Source: CAYZJR01 sp964503045
GTDB lineage: Bacteria > Cyanobacteriota > Vampirovibrionia > Obscuribacterales > Obscuribacteraceae
Reading direction: 5' to 3'
Assembly: GCA_964503045.1 (NCBI GenBank)
Contig: CAZCZI010000034.1
Coordinates: 1 to 64,000, forward strand
Length of the DNA: 64,000 bases
This document shows, one piece after another, positions 8,186-16,460 of the stretch (position 1 is the first letter of the stretch; the number at the start of each line of letters is the position of its first letter). The notes beneath the pieces are model-generated. The model was not told where the DNA came from and did no database searches. It was given only the letters and a program-made list of their open reading frames with translations. Position numbers and translations under genes: made by a program.

Positions 8186-8629
8186 TTACTTAGCCGGAGC
8201 GGCTGAGGGTCTGGGCGGAAGCACCGACATGCGTTTGATGTTGCAACCGGCAGCTGCGTCCATAACTGCAACAACGTGCTTTTGAAGCGCATCGCCATCC
8301 GATGCAAGAATCAAGGGGATATCTTCTGTTCCAGCCTTTTGTTGCTCGGCTTTGATTGCCGTCATAATCGCGGTTGTCTCGGCGGGATTGATTGGAACGT
8401 TGTTGATCTTGACGATACCACCGACGATGACATCAGCATTGATCTTCGGCGAGTCGTCTTTCTTTGGAGGCGGGCTGTTGCTCTGGCCCGGCGGCTCGAC
8501 CTTAAGCACTGCCTGGTTGACCAATGGCGCAATCAAAATCATGATGACGAGTAATACTAGAAACACGTCGGTGAGCGGAGTTACGTTAATCTCCGTGAAT
8601 ACCTCACCAGCCTTTCCGCCCAATGCCAT
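8186..8629 (-). CDS. ExbD/TolR-family biopolymer transport protein
   Basis: A 147-residue protein of normal ExbD/TolR length. A short cytoplasmic N-terminus is followed by one membrane helix (about residues 20-42) that starts VTPLTDVFLVLLVIM; Asp21 is the conserved proton-responsive Asp of the family. A Pro-rich linker and a periplasmic domain (residues ~65-135) follow. ExbD works with the ExbB pentamer to turn the proton gradient into movement of TonB-like partners. No ExbB or TonB gene is adjacent. A second Pro/Ala tail ends the protein. Start ATG at 8629; the ribosome site is weak. Confidence 0.9.
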   Translation of the reverse strand: MALGGKAGEVFTEINVTPLTDVFLVLLVIMILIAPLVNQAVLKVEPPGQSNSPPPKKDDSPKINADVIVGGIVKINNVPINPAETTAIMTAIKAEQQKAGTEDIPLILASDGDALQKHVVAVMDAAAGCNIKRMSVLPPRPSAAPAK

Positions 8630-9255
8630 AGGACAGAAACCTCCATCGTTTGCGTCATTTGCTCAGAAATCGGATTCGTCGAACTCGAATACCCGATTAG
8701 TCGGTCGTATAGTGCTAATAGTAACCCGTGTTCGTTTGCCAAGCCACCTCCTAAACCCTAGAGGTTTAGTTGTTTGTAATGTTGTCAAGCGCTGTGCACA
8801 GCTGCGCTACGTGGTTTTGAGCGATTTCAAGTGTGGGCTGTTTTGTGTTGAGATTGCAAGGCGTGACTGTAATATCCGATCTCTTGGGCTTTTCGATAGC
8901 CTCTAGCTGGTTCCTCTCAAAAAGAGAATGTCGTGCCTTGTTTGAGCCACAAAGTCATGAAAACAGTTATACGGCTCTTAAGTTCGCTGATAATGTGTGA
9001 TTATGTGGTTTATCTCATTTGAATATGTCAAGCAGCCATCGATAGGGTTTAGACGTTCAGTTTTACACACACGTCACGAGCGTCATCAAAAGTCCGGTTT
9101 CATTAGCCCGACATCTATCGCAAGATTTTTACCTGCTTCCCGGAGGCAGGTGCTCGTGACCGCGATTTTCGCGTAAGGGGGTGTCTGGTATGGTCCGGGC
9201 GCTCCTATTGTCTATCTAACTCGGATAACCAATCCGAAGAAACACAGGCATAACT
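8630..9255. other. 626-bp region without a recognisable gene
   Basis: I see no supported gene. Small hairpins occur: CTAAACC/GGTTTAG near 8748-8770, and ACCTGC/GCAGGT near 9131-9151 followed by CGCGATTTTCGCG. The second pair lies about 100 bases upstream of the ADA-like start and could form part of its leader. Confidence 0.4.
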
Positions 9256-10485
9256 ATGGAAAGAATCTCTCGCAAGTCCCCAAAGCTTCTCATCCACGAA
9301 CACCTCGACTGTTCTCCACGCCCGGCAACGATGCTGGAGCTGTGGGAGGAAATCGGGTTCGAGAAGGCTTCTATTCCGCAGAACATTCTTGCCACCTGGC
9401 GCGGTGACAATGTCACCACGACTGGTGTCGGCCGGAAGTCTGCTCTTCTTGCCAGCCGCAAGCGCGCGGCCAAGAAGTACCAGCAGTGGCTCGTCGGCTT
9501 TGCCAGCGAGTCGCTCGCCAACTACGTTGAAGCGATCGTCAAGCACATCCTGCCTTTGATGCAGACCGAGAAGAACCTCGAGCGCATCACCCGCGAGCGC
9601 ATGGAAGACGCCATCGCTGATGGTGTCATCGGCTTCGAAATGCGCTTTGCGCCGCAGCTGCACACCTGGAGCGGTCTCACGCTCGAGCAGGTGATGGAGG
9701 CGGTTCTGGCAGGTGTTCGTTCCGGCTGCGCCGGTTCGGACATGAAGTGCAAGCTCATCATCTGCGCGCTCCGGCACGAGGATGCGAGCATGGCGATGAA
9801 GCTGGTCGACCTCGTCGTGAAGTACCAGGAGTACGTTGCCGCCTACGATCTCGCCGCCGATGAGCATGCTCGTCCTGGCGTTCTCGCCTGGTGGTTGTCC
9901 TCGTTCCTCGTCTTGCTCGCCAAGCTCGAGCTCGAGAACAAGCCCTTCATGGGTCGTACGATTCACCTCTGGGAAACCGACGCTCCCACTGCCGGCGACA
10001 TCGAGATGCTCGAAGTCTTGGAAGGGTTGAACCCGACCAAGCTCAAGGAGCTCTTCGATGCGGCATTGGCGGAGCATGGCGTCGACCTCGGTGCCGAGTA
10101 CGATCGCGTCTTCACCGGCGTTTCTCGCCGCCTGAAGGAGCATGGTGCAAACAGCCGGATCGGTCACGGCATTCGCGGCAACCGCCAGAAGAACCGTATC
10201 TGCGAGGTGTCGCCGACGTCCAACGTCGTCACCGGTCAGGTGAAGTCGATTCGTCATCACCAGATCGACAAGATGCATCGCCGCGGCAAGCGCGTGTGCG
10301 TCAACACCGACGGCACGCTCTTCACCGAAGTCCAGCTCACCGACGAGTACAACAAGCTCGTCGAGGCGTTCGGCTGGACGAAGGCTGACTTCCTCGCGGT
10401 CAATCTGACTGCTCTGGAGGCGTCTTCGTTCTCGGCCGAGGACAAGAAGCAGATGGAAGCGAAGCTGCGCCGGGCATACCGGTAA
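9256..10485 (+). CDS. Adenosine-deaminase-like metal-dependent hydrolase
   Basis: A 409-residue TIM-barrel protein of the adenosine/AMP deaminase family. Family motifs in order: HEHLD with His14 and His16; FEMRFAPQLH near 127; DLAADE near 198 (family DLAGDE); HLWE with His237 and Glu240 (family HAGE); RIGHG with His304; SPTSN near 319; and NTDG with Asp352 (family NTDD). All zinc ligands, the catalytic Glu and one catalytic Asp are kept. The second Asp is Gly353, and the substrate-contact glycines of DLAGDE and HAGE are changed. It is therefore probably an amidohydrolase with altered substrate choice. G+C is high (36 of 60 bases in 9541-9600). It stands alone with its own terminator. Confidence 0.8.
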   Translation: MERISRKSPKLLIHEHLDCSPRPATMLELWEEIGFEKASIPQNILATWRGDNVTTTGVGRKSALLASRKRAAKKYQQWLVGFASESLANYVEAIVKHILPLMQTEKNLERITRERMEDAIADGVIGFEMRFAPQLHTWSGLTLEQVMEAVLAGVRSGCAGSDMKCKLIICALRHEDASMAMKLVDLVVKYQEYVAAYDLAADEHARPGVLAWWLSSFLVLLAKLELENKPFMGRTIHLWETDAPTAGDIEMLEVLEGLNPTKLKELFDAALAEHGVDLGAEYDRVFTGVSRRLKEHGANSRIGHGIRGNRQKNRICEVSPTSNVVTGQVKSIRHHQIDKMHRRGKRVCVNTDGTLFTEVQLTDEYNKLVEAFGWTKADFLAVNLTALEASSFSAEDKKQMEAKLRRAYR

Positions 10486-11026
10486 GCGGCTTGGTGCGCC
10501 GGGTTGCATGGGAAACGAAAGTTCTCCCTGCGCTCGGCGCACCCTCACTGCACTTTGAAGAACGCGCGCCTTGCGTTCTTCATTTTTGAGGTTTTGTTAC
10601 GATATGAAGTGGTAGATTTGTATCGAGAAGCTTACAGTAAGCGCAACTTGGCCATGCCAATGTTGTTACATAGTTTGCTCAACTCTTGAGAATGCATCAA
10701 AAAACAACCAAAGGTTAGGTGTCTGTTCCTTCCATCACTGACCCCTGAGAGCTAACTCCAAAAGATAGCCTCCCGAGCCTTTTGAGCCCTTCCTTTCTCC
10801 ACGCTCGTGGTGTTGGGTTCAAACAGTGAATGGAACAGTCCTGTGAATCTTGACGGCAAAACCCTGATGGTGTCTGGATGTACACCAATGCTTAGTGTTC
10901 GGCGCTGGTGGTCTGCGCTAGAGCATTGGTGATGCAGTGGCATGGGCACCCGTCGGAGATGCCGTTTACACACGATTTCTGCAGCGGCTGAAACTGCTGC
11001 AAACCACCACAAAGGACCATAAACGA
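10486..11026. other. Intergenic region between ADA-like and serpin genes
   Basis: No gene is seen. GGTGCGCC/GGCGCACC arms (10494-10543) and a terminator (10557-10587) close the ADA-like transcript. The rest should hold the serpin promoter, which I cannot place. Confidence 0.5.
10557..10587 (+). terminator. Intrinsic terminator of the ADA-like gene
   Basis: A perfect nine-base stem GAAGAACGC/GCGTTCTTC is followed by ATTTTT. Confidence 0.85.
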
Positions 11027-12169
11027 ATGAATACGAAAGAACTCGCCACGGCAACCAACGGCTTCGGTCTCAACATTCTCCGCAGCCTCTGGGCCGAGGG
11101 CGGTCGCAACCAGACCGTCTTCATCTCCCCGACCAGCATCTCGACCTGCTTCTCGCTGGCGCTCAACGGCGCCAACGGCGAGACTCGCGACAAGATCGCC
11201 GCCGCACTCGGTGTGCCGGCCGACCAGCTGGACGCCGTCAACGCGGCGATCAAGGAGCTCACCACCGAACTCGAGACCGCCGACCCGGACGCCAAGGTGG
11301 AGATTGCCAATGCGCTTTTCGGCAAGCTCGGCTACAAGTTCGAGCAGAGCTTCATCGACACCAACGTCGCCAACCTGCGCGCCGAGGTGAAACCCCTCGA
11401 CTTCGCCGGTGACCCCGATGGCTCGGTCAAGACGATCAATGCTTGGTGCGCCGAGAAGACGCACGACAAGATCACGTCCATCATCAGCCAGATTCCGCCT
11501 TCTGCCGCCATGTTCCTGCTCAACGCAGTGTACTTCAAGGGCATGTGGGCGAATCCCTTCGAGAAGGACCTGACGGCGCCGCGCACGTTTACCAAGCTCG
11601 ACGGCTCCACCGTGGATCACCCCACGATGCAGCAGTTCGACAAGGTGCCGTACCTCGAGACCGACACGTTCCAGGCGGCGAGCCTGGAGTACGGCAAGGG
11701 CCGCTTCAAGATGTACTTCTTCCTGCCCAAGGAGGGCACGACCATCGACGCGCTGGTCGAGTCGCTCACCGGTGACAACTGGCAGCAGTGGATGCAGCAG
11801 TTCCGCAACCGCGACGGCCAGCTGTTCGTGCCGAAGTTCAAGATCGAGTACTTCTCGGTGCTCAACGACACCCTCAAGGCGCTCGGCATGGAGGTCGCGT
11901 TCGACCCCGATGCCGCCGACTTCTCCAAGATGGTGCCGGCGCCGGACCGCGTCTTCATCGACGAGGTGCGCCACAAGACCTTCATCGAGGTCAACGAGGA
12001 GTTCACCGAAGCCGCTGCCGTCACGTCCATCGGCATGTGCTTCGCCACCTCGATCGGGCACTTCGAGCCGCCTTTCACGCTGGACATCAACAAGCCGTTC
12101 GTGACCGCGATCCGCGACAACACGACCGGTGCGGTTCTCTTTATCGGCGCCATCGTCGAGCCGAAGTAG
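11027..12169 (+). CDS. Serpin (serine protease inhibitor), probably cytoplasmic
   Basis: A 380-residue protein of full serpin length. Family marks: NQTVFISPTSIST near the N-terminus, FLLNAVYFKGMWANPF mid-protein, the hinge NEEFTEAAAVT (residues 323-333) and the end INKPFVTAIRD with TGAVLFIGAIVEP. Counting from the hinge Glu324 as P17 puts P1 at Ala340 (Phe339 P2, Thr341 P1'). This would suit an elastase- or subtilisin-like target, or a chymotrypsin-like one if the cut falls after Phe339. P15, usually Gly, is Phe326. There is no signal peptide: the ATG at 11027 follows AAAGGA and leads straight into helix A. Third-position G+C is very high (41 of 60 bases in 11881-11940 against 30 of 60 in the kinase gene, 13921-13980). 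Confidence 0.93.
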   Translation: MNTKELATATNGFGLNILRSLWAEGGRNQTVFISPTSISTCFSLALNGANGETRDKIAAALGVPADQLDAVNAAIKELTTELETADPDAKVEIANALFGKLGYKFEQSFIDTNVANLRAEVKPLDFAGDPDGSVKTINAWCAEKTHDKITSIISQIPPSAAMFLLNAVYFKGMWANPFEKDLTAPRTFTKLDGSTVDHPTMQQFDKVPYLETDTFQAASLEYGKGRFKMYFFLPKEGTTIDALVESLTGDNWQQWMQQFRNRDGQLFVPKFKIEYFSVLNDTLKALGMEVAFDPDAADFSKMVPAPDRVFIDEVRHKTFIEVNEEFTEAAAVTSIGMCFATSIGHFEPPFTLDINKPFVTAIRDNTTGAVLFIGAIVEPK

Positions 12170-12226
12170 TTCTCCGGTTCGCGAACTCAGGGACTTAGCG
12201 CCTGACCAAATCTGCTAAGAAGCGGC

Positions 12227-12281
12227 AGCCCGGCACATGCACCGAATGCGGTGCCTCTGTGCCGGGCTGCTCGCCTTTTTT
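12227..12281 (+). terminator. Strong intrinsic terminator of the serpin gene
   Basis: AGCCCGGCAC pairs perfectly with GTGCCGGGCT, followed shortly by a run of eight T. Confidence 0.9.
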
Positions 12282-12295
12282 ATCTCGTTGTTGTA

Positions 12296-12312
12296 GTAGA
12301 CTGGTCTAATTG
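12296..12312. promoter_or_regulatory. TAGACTGGTCTA palindrome, possible TetR-family operator
   Basis: Best palindrome of three similar sites (others at 5834 and 22364). It lies between the serpin terminator and an assembly gap, so the gene it would control cannot be seen. Confidence 0.3.
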
Positions 12313-12344
12313 TTGATTTTTCTTGGCTCGGTTGTAGAAACATT

Positions 12345-12444
12345 NNNNNNNNNNNNNNNNNNNNNNNNNNNNNNNNNNNNNNNNNNNNNNNNNNNNNNNN
12401 NNNNNNNNNNNNNNNNNNNNNNNNNNNNNNNNNNNNNNNNNNNN
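12345..12444. other. Assembly gap, 100 N
   Basis: Exactly 100 N between the serpin gene and the sensor-kinase pair; true length unknown. The flanks 12282-12344 and 12445-12709 hold no gene that I can support. Confidence 0.99.
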
Positions 12445-12709
12445 TTCGTACTAACCGCAGCGGCCGCCACAATTCAGCCGTGTTTTGCTGGTCTATTGAT
12501 TGAACAAATGAGTTTCAGCGGGTGCTGCCGATCGACTTGTAATATCCCGCTCCAACCAGAAGCAACAGCTGCATTGTCGTGCTGTTTGTTACCTCTCTCG
12601 CTTTCGGCAAGGCGGTGCAGCAGTGCTTCGTTTGGACAGTGAATTAGCGCTCCCGGACAGGTACAATACGCAAACGTATTCTTTTGATGTCGTGAGGCTC
12701 GAATAGCGC

Positions 12710-14551
12710 TTGACTCTCCTTAAAAAGGGCCTGATTCTTGCCACCATTCCCTTGGTTCTTGAACTCGTCCTGGTGTCGAGTCTCGCTTATTTGTATGGTG
12801 AGCTAGAGCGTGAAGCTTTGCTGGCTGATAAAGCAGCGCGCAAGTTGGACATTGTAAACGGAATCACTCGCGAAACCTTTTTGGTTATGCGAAGAATCAA
12901 GTTTATCGATCTCGAGCAAACAGGAAAGTTCAAAGCCGACTACCACAAAGAGCTTTCAGTCGCTCTTAAGGAGCTCGATGAACTGTTGGTGCTGGCAAAA
13001 GATAATGCAGGTCAGCTTCGACTTGCTCAACAGTTCAAAGACGGCTTGACGGCGATCGATCGAGATACTCAATTGGCATGCTTAGCATTCAAAAGAGGCG
13101 ATATGCAGTCGTATGAAAAGCTCAAAAGACAGGCCGCCCAGAGATCGCGTACGTTGATCGATGCTGAGTTTGTGAGCATGGCTAAAGATGAGCAAGAGAT
13201 TCAAGACAGGATAGAACGGCAAGAGAATGACCGCCGTGGGCAAATCAAAATGGTTCTGCTTGCTATTGTCCCAGCCAGTATCGCTCTGTCTATCGCGCTG
13301 GCTTTCTATGTGAGTAAATCATTGACTCGAAGAGTTCTAATTCTGGAAGAGAACAGTGCCAGATTGGCGAGAGGAGAGTCGTTAACCGACCCAATCTCCG
13401 GTTGCGACGAAGTGAATTCAGTCGACAATGCAATCAGGAAGATGGCTGCCAGCCTGACAGAAGCTGCAGCCAGGGAGCGCGCTCTAATAGACAACTGCAG
13501 GGCAGTCCTTTGCTCGATCGACAGAGCGGGCAGATTCACTTCCATCAACAAGGCTGCCAGTCAAGTTTTGGGCTACTCCGCCGATCAACTGCTGGGACTT
13601 CACTTGGTTGATCTCCTGTCTGTTGCCCATCGCCAACAAGCAAGTGAAAAGATCCAGGCAGTAGTGACGGAGCATAGACCAAAGATATTTGAAACACGCA
13701 TGAACGCGAAAAATGGCAGAAATGTCGACGTTTCAGTGTCGGCTGATTGGTCTGAGAGCACTGAATCAGTGGTTTGCGTTGTGCACGATATTACCGAGCG
13801 CAAAGAATCCGAGCGGACGAGGCGTCAGTTTACAGATTTGCTGACAATCGGCTTGAGAAACCCGCTTTCGACGATCCGTCGGATTTATGATCGTCTTGAG
13901 AATGATATTGCCGATGGTGCCATATCGGCGGAGGCGGCTCCCTTCATGAGTCGAGCAAAACAGTCTATAACTAGAATGCTGGCGCTCACCAACGACCTGA
14001 TTGACTTGGAGCAACTGAAATCCGGGAATCTTCAAATTGCCAAATCAGAAGTGCCCGTGGCACAACTGTTCGACCATTGCTTAAGCCTGGTTTCCGGTCT
14101 GGCAAAGGAGAAGAGCCTCAAAATTGAAGCGACTCCTACTGATTTAATTGTCTTTGCAGATGCGGATAGATTGTTGCAGATTCTCGTCAACTTAACCTCC
14201 AATGCAGTTAAGTTCTCTCCGTCAGGCGGTGTGGTATCGCTTGTTGCCGCCTCCGGAGAAGACACCCTCTGCCTGAAGGTAATTGACAGGGGTAGGGGCA
14301 TCCCGACACATCTGCAAGATGCGATTTTCGATCGCTTCCAGCAAGTGAGAGCCGACGATTCGACAATTGGAGGATCGGGGCTCGGGCTGTCGATATGCCG
14401 AGCTTTAGTCGAACTTCATGGAGGAACGATTTCGGTCGAAAGCGAAGAGGGGCAAGGAAGCACGTTTATCGTTGCCTTGCCCAATTTTTCGGAGGAAAGC
14501 TTTGAGAGGGTTGCAAGAGTCCGGGACGAAGGTAGACAAAAGGAGCAATGA
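12710..14551 (+). CDS. Sensor histidine kinase lacking its phospho-accepting histidine (first of a pair)
   Basis: A 613-residue protein with a TTG start. Layout: TM1 (residues ~7-29), a helical outer sensor of ~150 residues, TM2 (~181-203), HAMP (~204-255), PAS (~258-365), a HisKA-like dimerisation helix pair and a HATPase_c domain. The H-box, normally HDLRTPL, reads IGLRNPL: Ile380 replaces the phospho-accepting His. The ATP domain is complete: N-box NLTSNAVKF with Asn498, G1 DRGRGIP (Asp526, Gly528, Gly530) and G2 GGSGLGLS (554-561). It should bind and hydrolyse ATP but cannot phosphorylate itself on His. It overlaps the next gene by four bases (ATGA), so the two are translationally coupled. 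The next gene encodes its co-linear paralogue. Confidence 0.9.
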   Translation: MTLLKKGLILATIPLVLELVLVSSLAYLYGELEREALLADKAARKLDIVNGITRETFLVMRRIKFIDLEQTGKFKADYHKELSVALKELDELLVLAKDNAGQLRLAQQFKDGLTAIDRDTQLACLAFKRGDMQSYEKLKRQAAQRSRTLIDAEFVSMAKDEQEIQDRIERQENDRRGQIKMVLLAIVPASIALSIALAFYVSKSLTRRVLILEENSARLARGESLTDPISGCDEVNSVDNAIRKMAASLTEAAARERALIDNCRAVLCSIDRAGRFTSINKAASQVLGYSADQLLGLHLVDLLSVAHRQQASEKIQAVVTEHRPKIFETRMNAKNGRNVDVSVSADWSESTESVVCVVHDITERKESERTRRQFTDLLTIGLRNPLSTIRRIYDRLENDIADGAISAEAAPFMSRAKQSITRMLALTNDLIDLEQLKSGNLQIAKSEVPVAQLFDHCLSLVSGLAKEKSLKIEATPTDLIVFADADRLLQILVNLTSNAVKFSPSGGVVSLVAASGEDTLCLKVIDRGRGIPTHLQDAIFDRFQQVRADDSTIGGSGLGLSICRALVELHGGTISVESEEGQGSTFIVALPNFSEESFERVARVRDEGRQKEQ

Positions 14552-16356
14552 GCTACCAGTTTACATTGGTGCAGAAGGGCCTGGTACTCGTGATAGTACC
14601 GATGGCGTTCGTATTGATACTAGCTATGGTGCTGCTGCATCTTTCCGGCGAGATGGAACGCGTCGCTGTGCAAGCCTCTCAATCGAGGAAGCTCAGGGCT
14701 CTGGTAAACGATTTCGTGAAACAATTGTATGACGCAATCAAAGCGGTGCGACTGAAAAACGACAGTAACGGCAACTTCTATGACAGAGACGTGCACATCA
14801 AAGAAGCGATCATCCTTCTAGACAAGCTCAGGCATAATCTGGCGCATGACGAGAAGAAACTTCGACTTGTTAATGATTTGCAGCGTCATCTGATCATGGA
14901 AAACGAGGTCGTAGACAAAGCTAGAAAAGCGGTTGATGCTGGAAACCTCGATGAGTTCGAGCGCCTAGGCAAGCTTTCTCACGAGAACATGAGGCGCATA
15001 ACAGACGGAGAAATTCTCGCCATAGGTGATGAGCAAACGGAAGTGGTTGAGAGGAGTCCGGTTTTGGCGTCGGAATTTCGTAATCAAATTCGTGCCAGTC
15101 TTCTGGCAGCAGTTGCAGGCAGTATAGCAATCACTCTCATTCTTGTTTTAGTGATCAATCGCGGTTTGGTAAGCAGGTTGCAAGCGATTGCTCGCAACGC
15201 TTCCCTTCTAGAGGAAGGCCGGCCGCTTTTGCCTATGCTTGGAGGAACAGATGAAATTGCTTGCCTCGATCGTAGATTTCATCAAATGGCTGAAGCGCTT
15301 GAAGAGTCGAGACGAAGAGAGCAAGCCATTGTCGATAGCTCTATCGATGTTATATGCTCGATTGGCCGGACCGGTGCGCTAGACAACGTTAGTCGCTCAT
15401 CATCGACAATGCTTGGCTATGCCCCGGCTGAGCTAATAAGTCATGACTATACGTCGATCCTTGCGCGCGATTTTGTGATTCCAACGGTTGCAGCCTTTGA
15501 TGAGATTGTTGCGGGTAAACTCCAAGCATTTGAAACACGGTTCGTTAGGAAAGATGGTGAAGTGGTAGATGTTCTGTGGTCAGGGCAATGGTCCAACGCC
15601 GAGCAGTCCATGTTTGTCGTGTTGCACGATGTTACCGAGCGGCTCAAGGCGCAGCGCATCAAGCAACAGGTGATTGGCATGGTCACACATGATCTCAAAA
15701 CTCCTCTAACCACAATCTCTCACATTCACGAGATGCTAAATGATGGCATGCTCGGTGAGTTAAGCGAAGACAATCTTGCGTCGGTGAACGAGGCCGATTG
15801 CGCAGGCAAGAAAATGCTGCAGCTTATAAACGATCTCTTGGATTTGGAGAAAATTGAAGCCGGCATGTTAGAGCTTCACCCAAGACGTTTCGAGTTGAAC
15901 GAAGTTGTTGAGAATTGTTTGATAGCTGTCTCGGCACCAGCAAACTGTCGGTCGGTGCGCATTCAGAGAGGAAGCATCGGCGCATCGATGTACGGCGATC
16001 CCCATCGTATTGGACAAGCTCTTCTAAAGGTTGTCGAATACATGATCGATGTCGCATCACCTGCTACCGAAGTCCTTATAGAAGCGGAGCAGAAGAGCGA
16101 AACCGTGGAAATCCGCATTCGTGATCATTCTGATGCGCTGACGAGCGAAGCGCAGGAATCAATATTTCAACCATTCGGGCAAGATGTCTACAAGCAGAGT
16201 ACTCAGGACGCAAATGTAGGTTCGGGCTTGGGACTTGCTCTGGCTCGGGCCATCGTCGAATTGCATGGAGGGCGAATCGATATCGCCGCAGTACAAGGTG
16301 AAGGCAACACTTTTACGTTTACCATCGCAAGCGCCCAGCCCGACCTGATTTCGTAG
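14548..16356 (+). CDS. Sensor histidine kinase with intact histidine but degenerate ATP-binding domain (second of a pair)
   Basis: A 602-residue paralogue of the preceding protein, with the same layout: TM1 (~11-31), outer helical sensor, TM2 (~184-206), HAMP, PAS (~265-372), HisKA, HATPase_c. The H-box THDLKTPL is intact, with His381. In the ATP domain the N-box Asn is replaced by Tyr498 (context KVVEYMIDVA). The G1 box reads DHSDALT, so Asp526 is kept but both glycines are lost (Ser528, Ala530). The G2 motif GSGLGLA is kept. It probably cannot use ATP itself and needs the partner's domain. No response regulator is co-directional; the nearest (18495-19181) is convergent. Confidence 0.9.
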   Translation: MSYQFTLVQKGLVLVIVPMAFVLILAMVLLHLSGEMERVAVQASQSRKLRALVNDFVKQLYDAIKAVRLKNDSNGNFYDRDVHIKEAIILLDKLRHNLAHDEKKLRLVNDLQRHLIMENEVVDKARKAVDAGNLDEFERLGKLSHENMRRITDGEILAIGDEQTEVVERSPVLASEFRNQIRASLLAAVAGSIAITLILVLVINRGLVSRLQAIARNASLLEEGRPLLPMLGGTDEIACLDRRFHQMAEALEESRRREQAIVDSSIDVICSIGRTGALDNVSRSSSTMLGYAPAELISHDYTSILARDFVIPTVAAFDEIVAGKLQAFETRFVRKDGEVVDVLWSGQWSNAEQSMFVVLHDVTERLKAQRIKQQVIGMVTHDLKTPLTTISHIHEMLNDGMLGELSEDNLASVNEADCAGKKMLQLINDLLDLEKIEAGMLELHPRRFELNEVVENCLIAVSAPANCRSVRIQRGSIGASMYGDPHRIGQALLKVVEYMIDVASPATEVLIEAEQKSETVEIRIRDHSDALTSEAQESIFQPFGQDVYKQSTQDANVGSGLGLALARAIVELHGGRIDIAAVQGEGNTFTFTIASAQPDLIS

Positions 16357-16460
16357 TTTCATCATCACTCGCCATTCCTTCGCCATAACTTGATGCAATG
16401 ATTGCTCGCAAGCAGGTGAGATGCACCGCTGATTCTTAAGACCAAGGCGAGGAGTTGGAG

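Noticed and set aside
9205..10548. A ~450-codon frame antisense to the ADA-like gene
   Set aside because: Antisense shadow caused by high third-position G+C; the + strand shows clear family motifs.
10892..12061. A ~390-codon frame antisense to the serpin
   Set aside because: Same mirror effect; the serpin frame is unambiguous.
12710..14551. Kinase 1 as a plain pseudogene
   Set aside because: The frame is full length, coupled to kinase 2, and its ATP domain is conserved at every key residue; only the H-box is changed, which is not a pattern of random decay.
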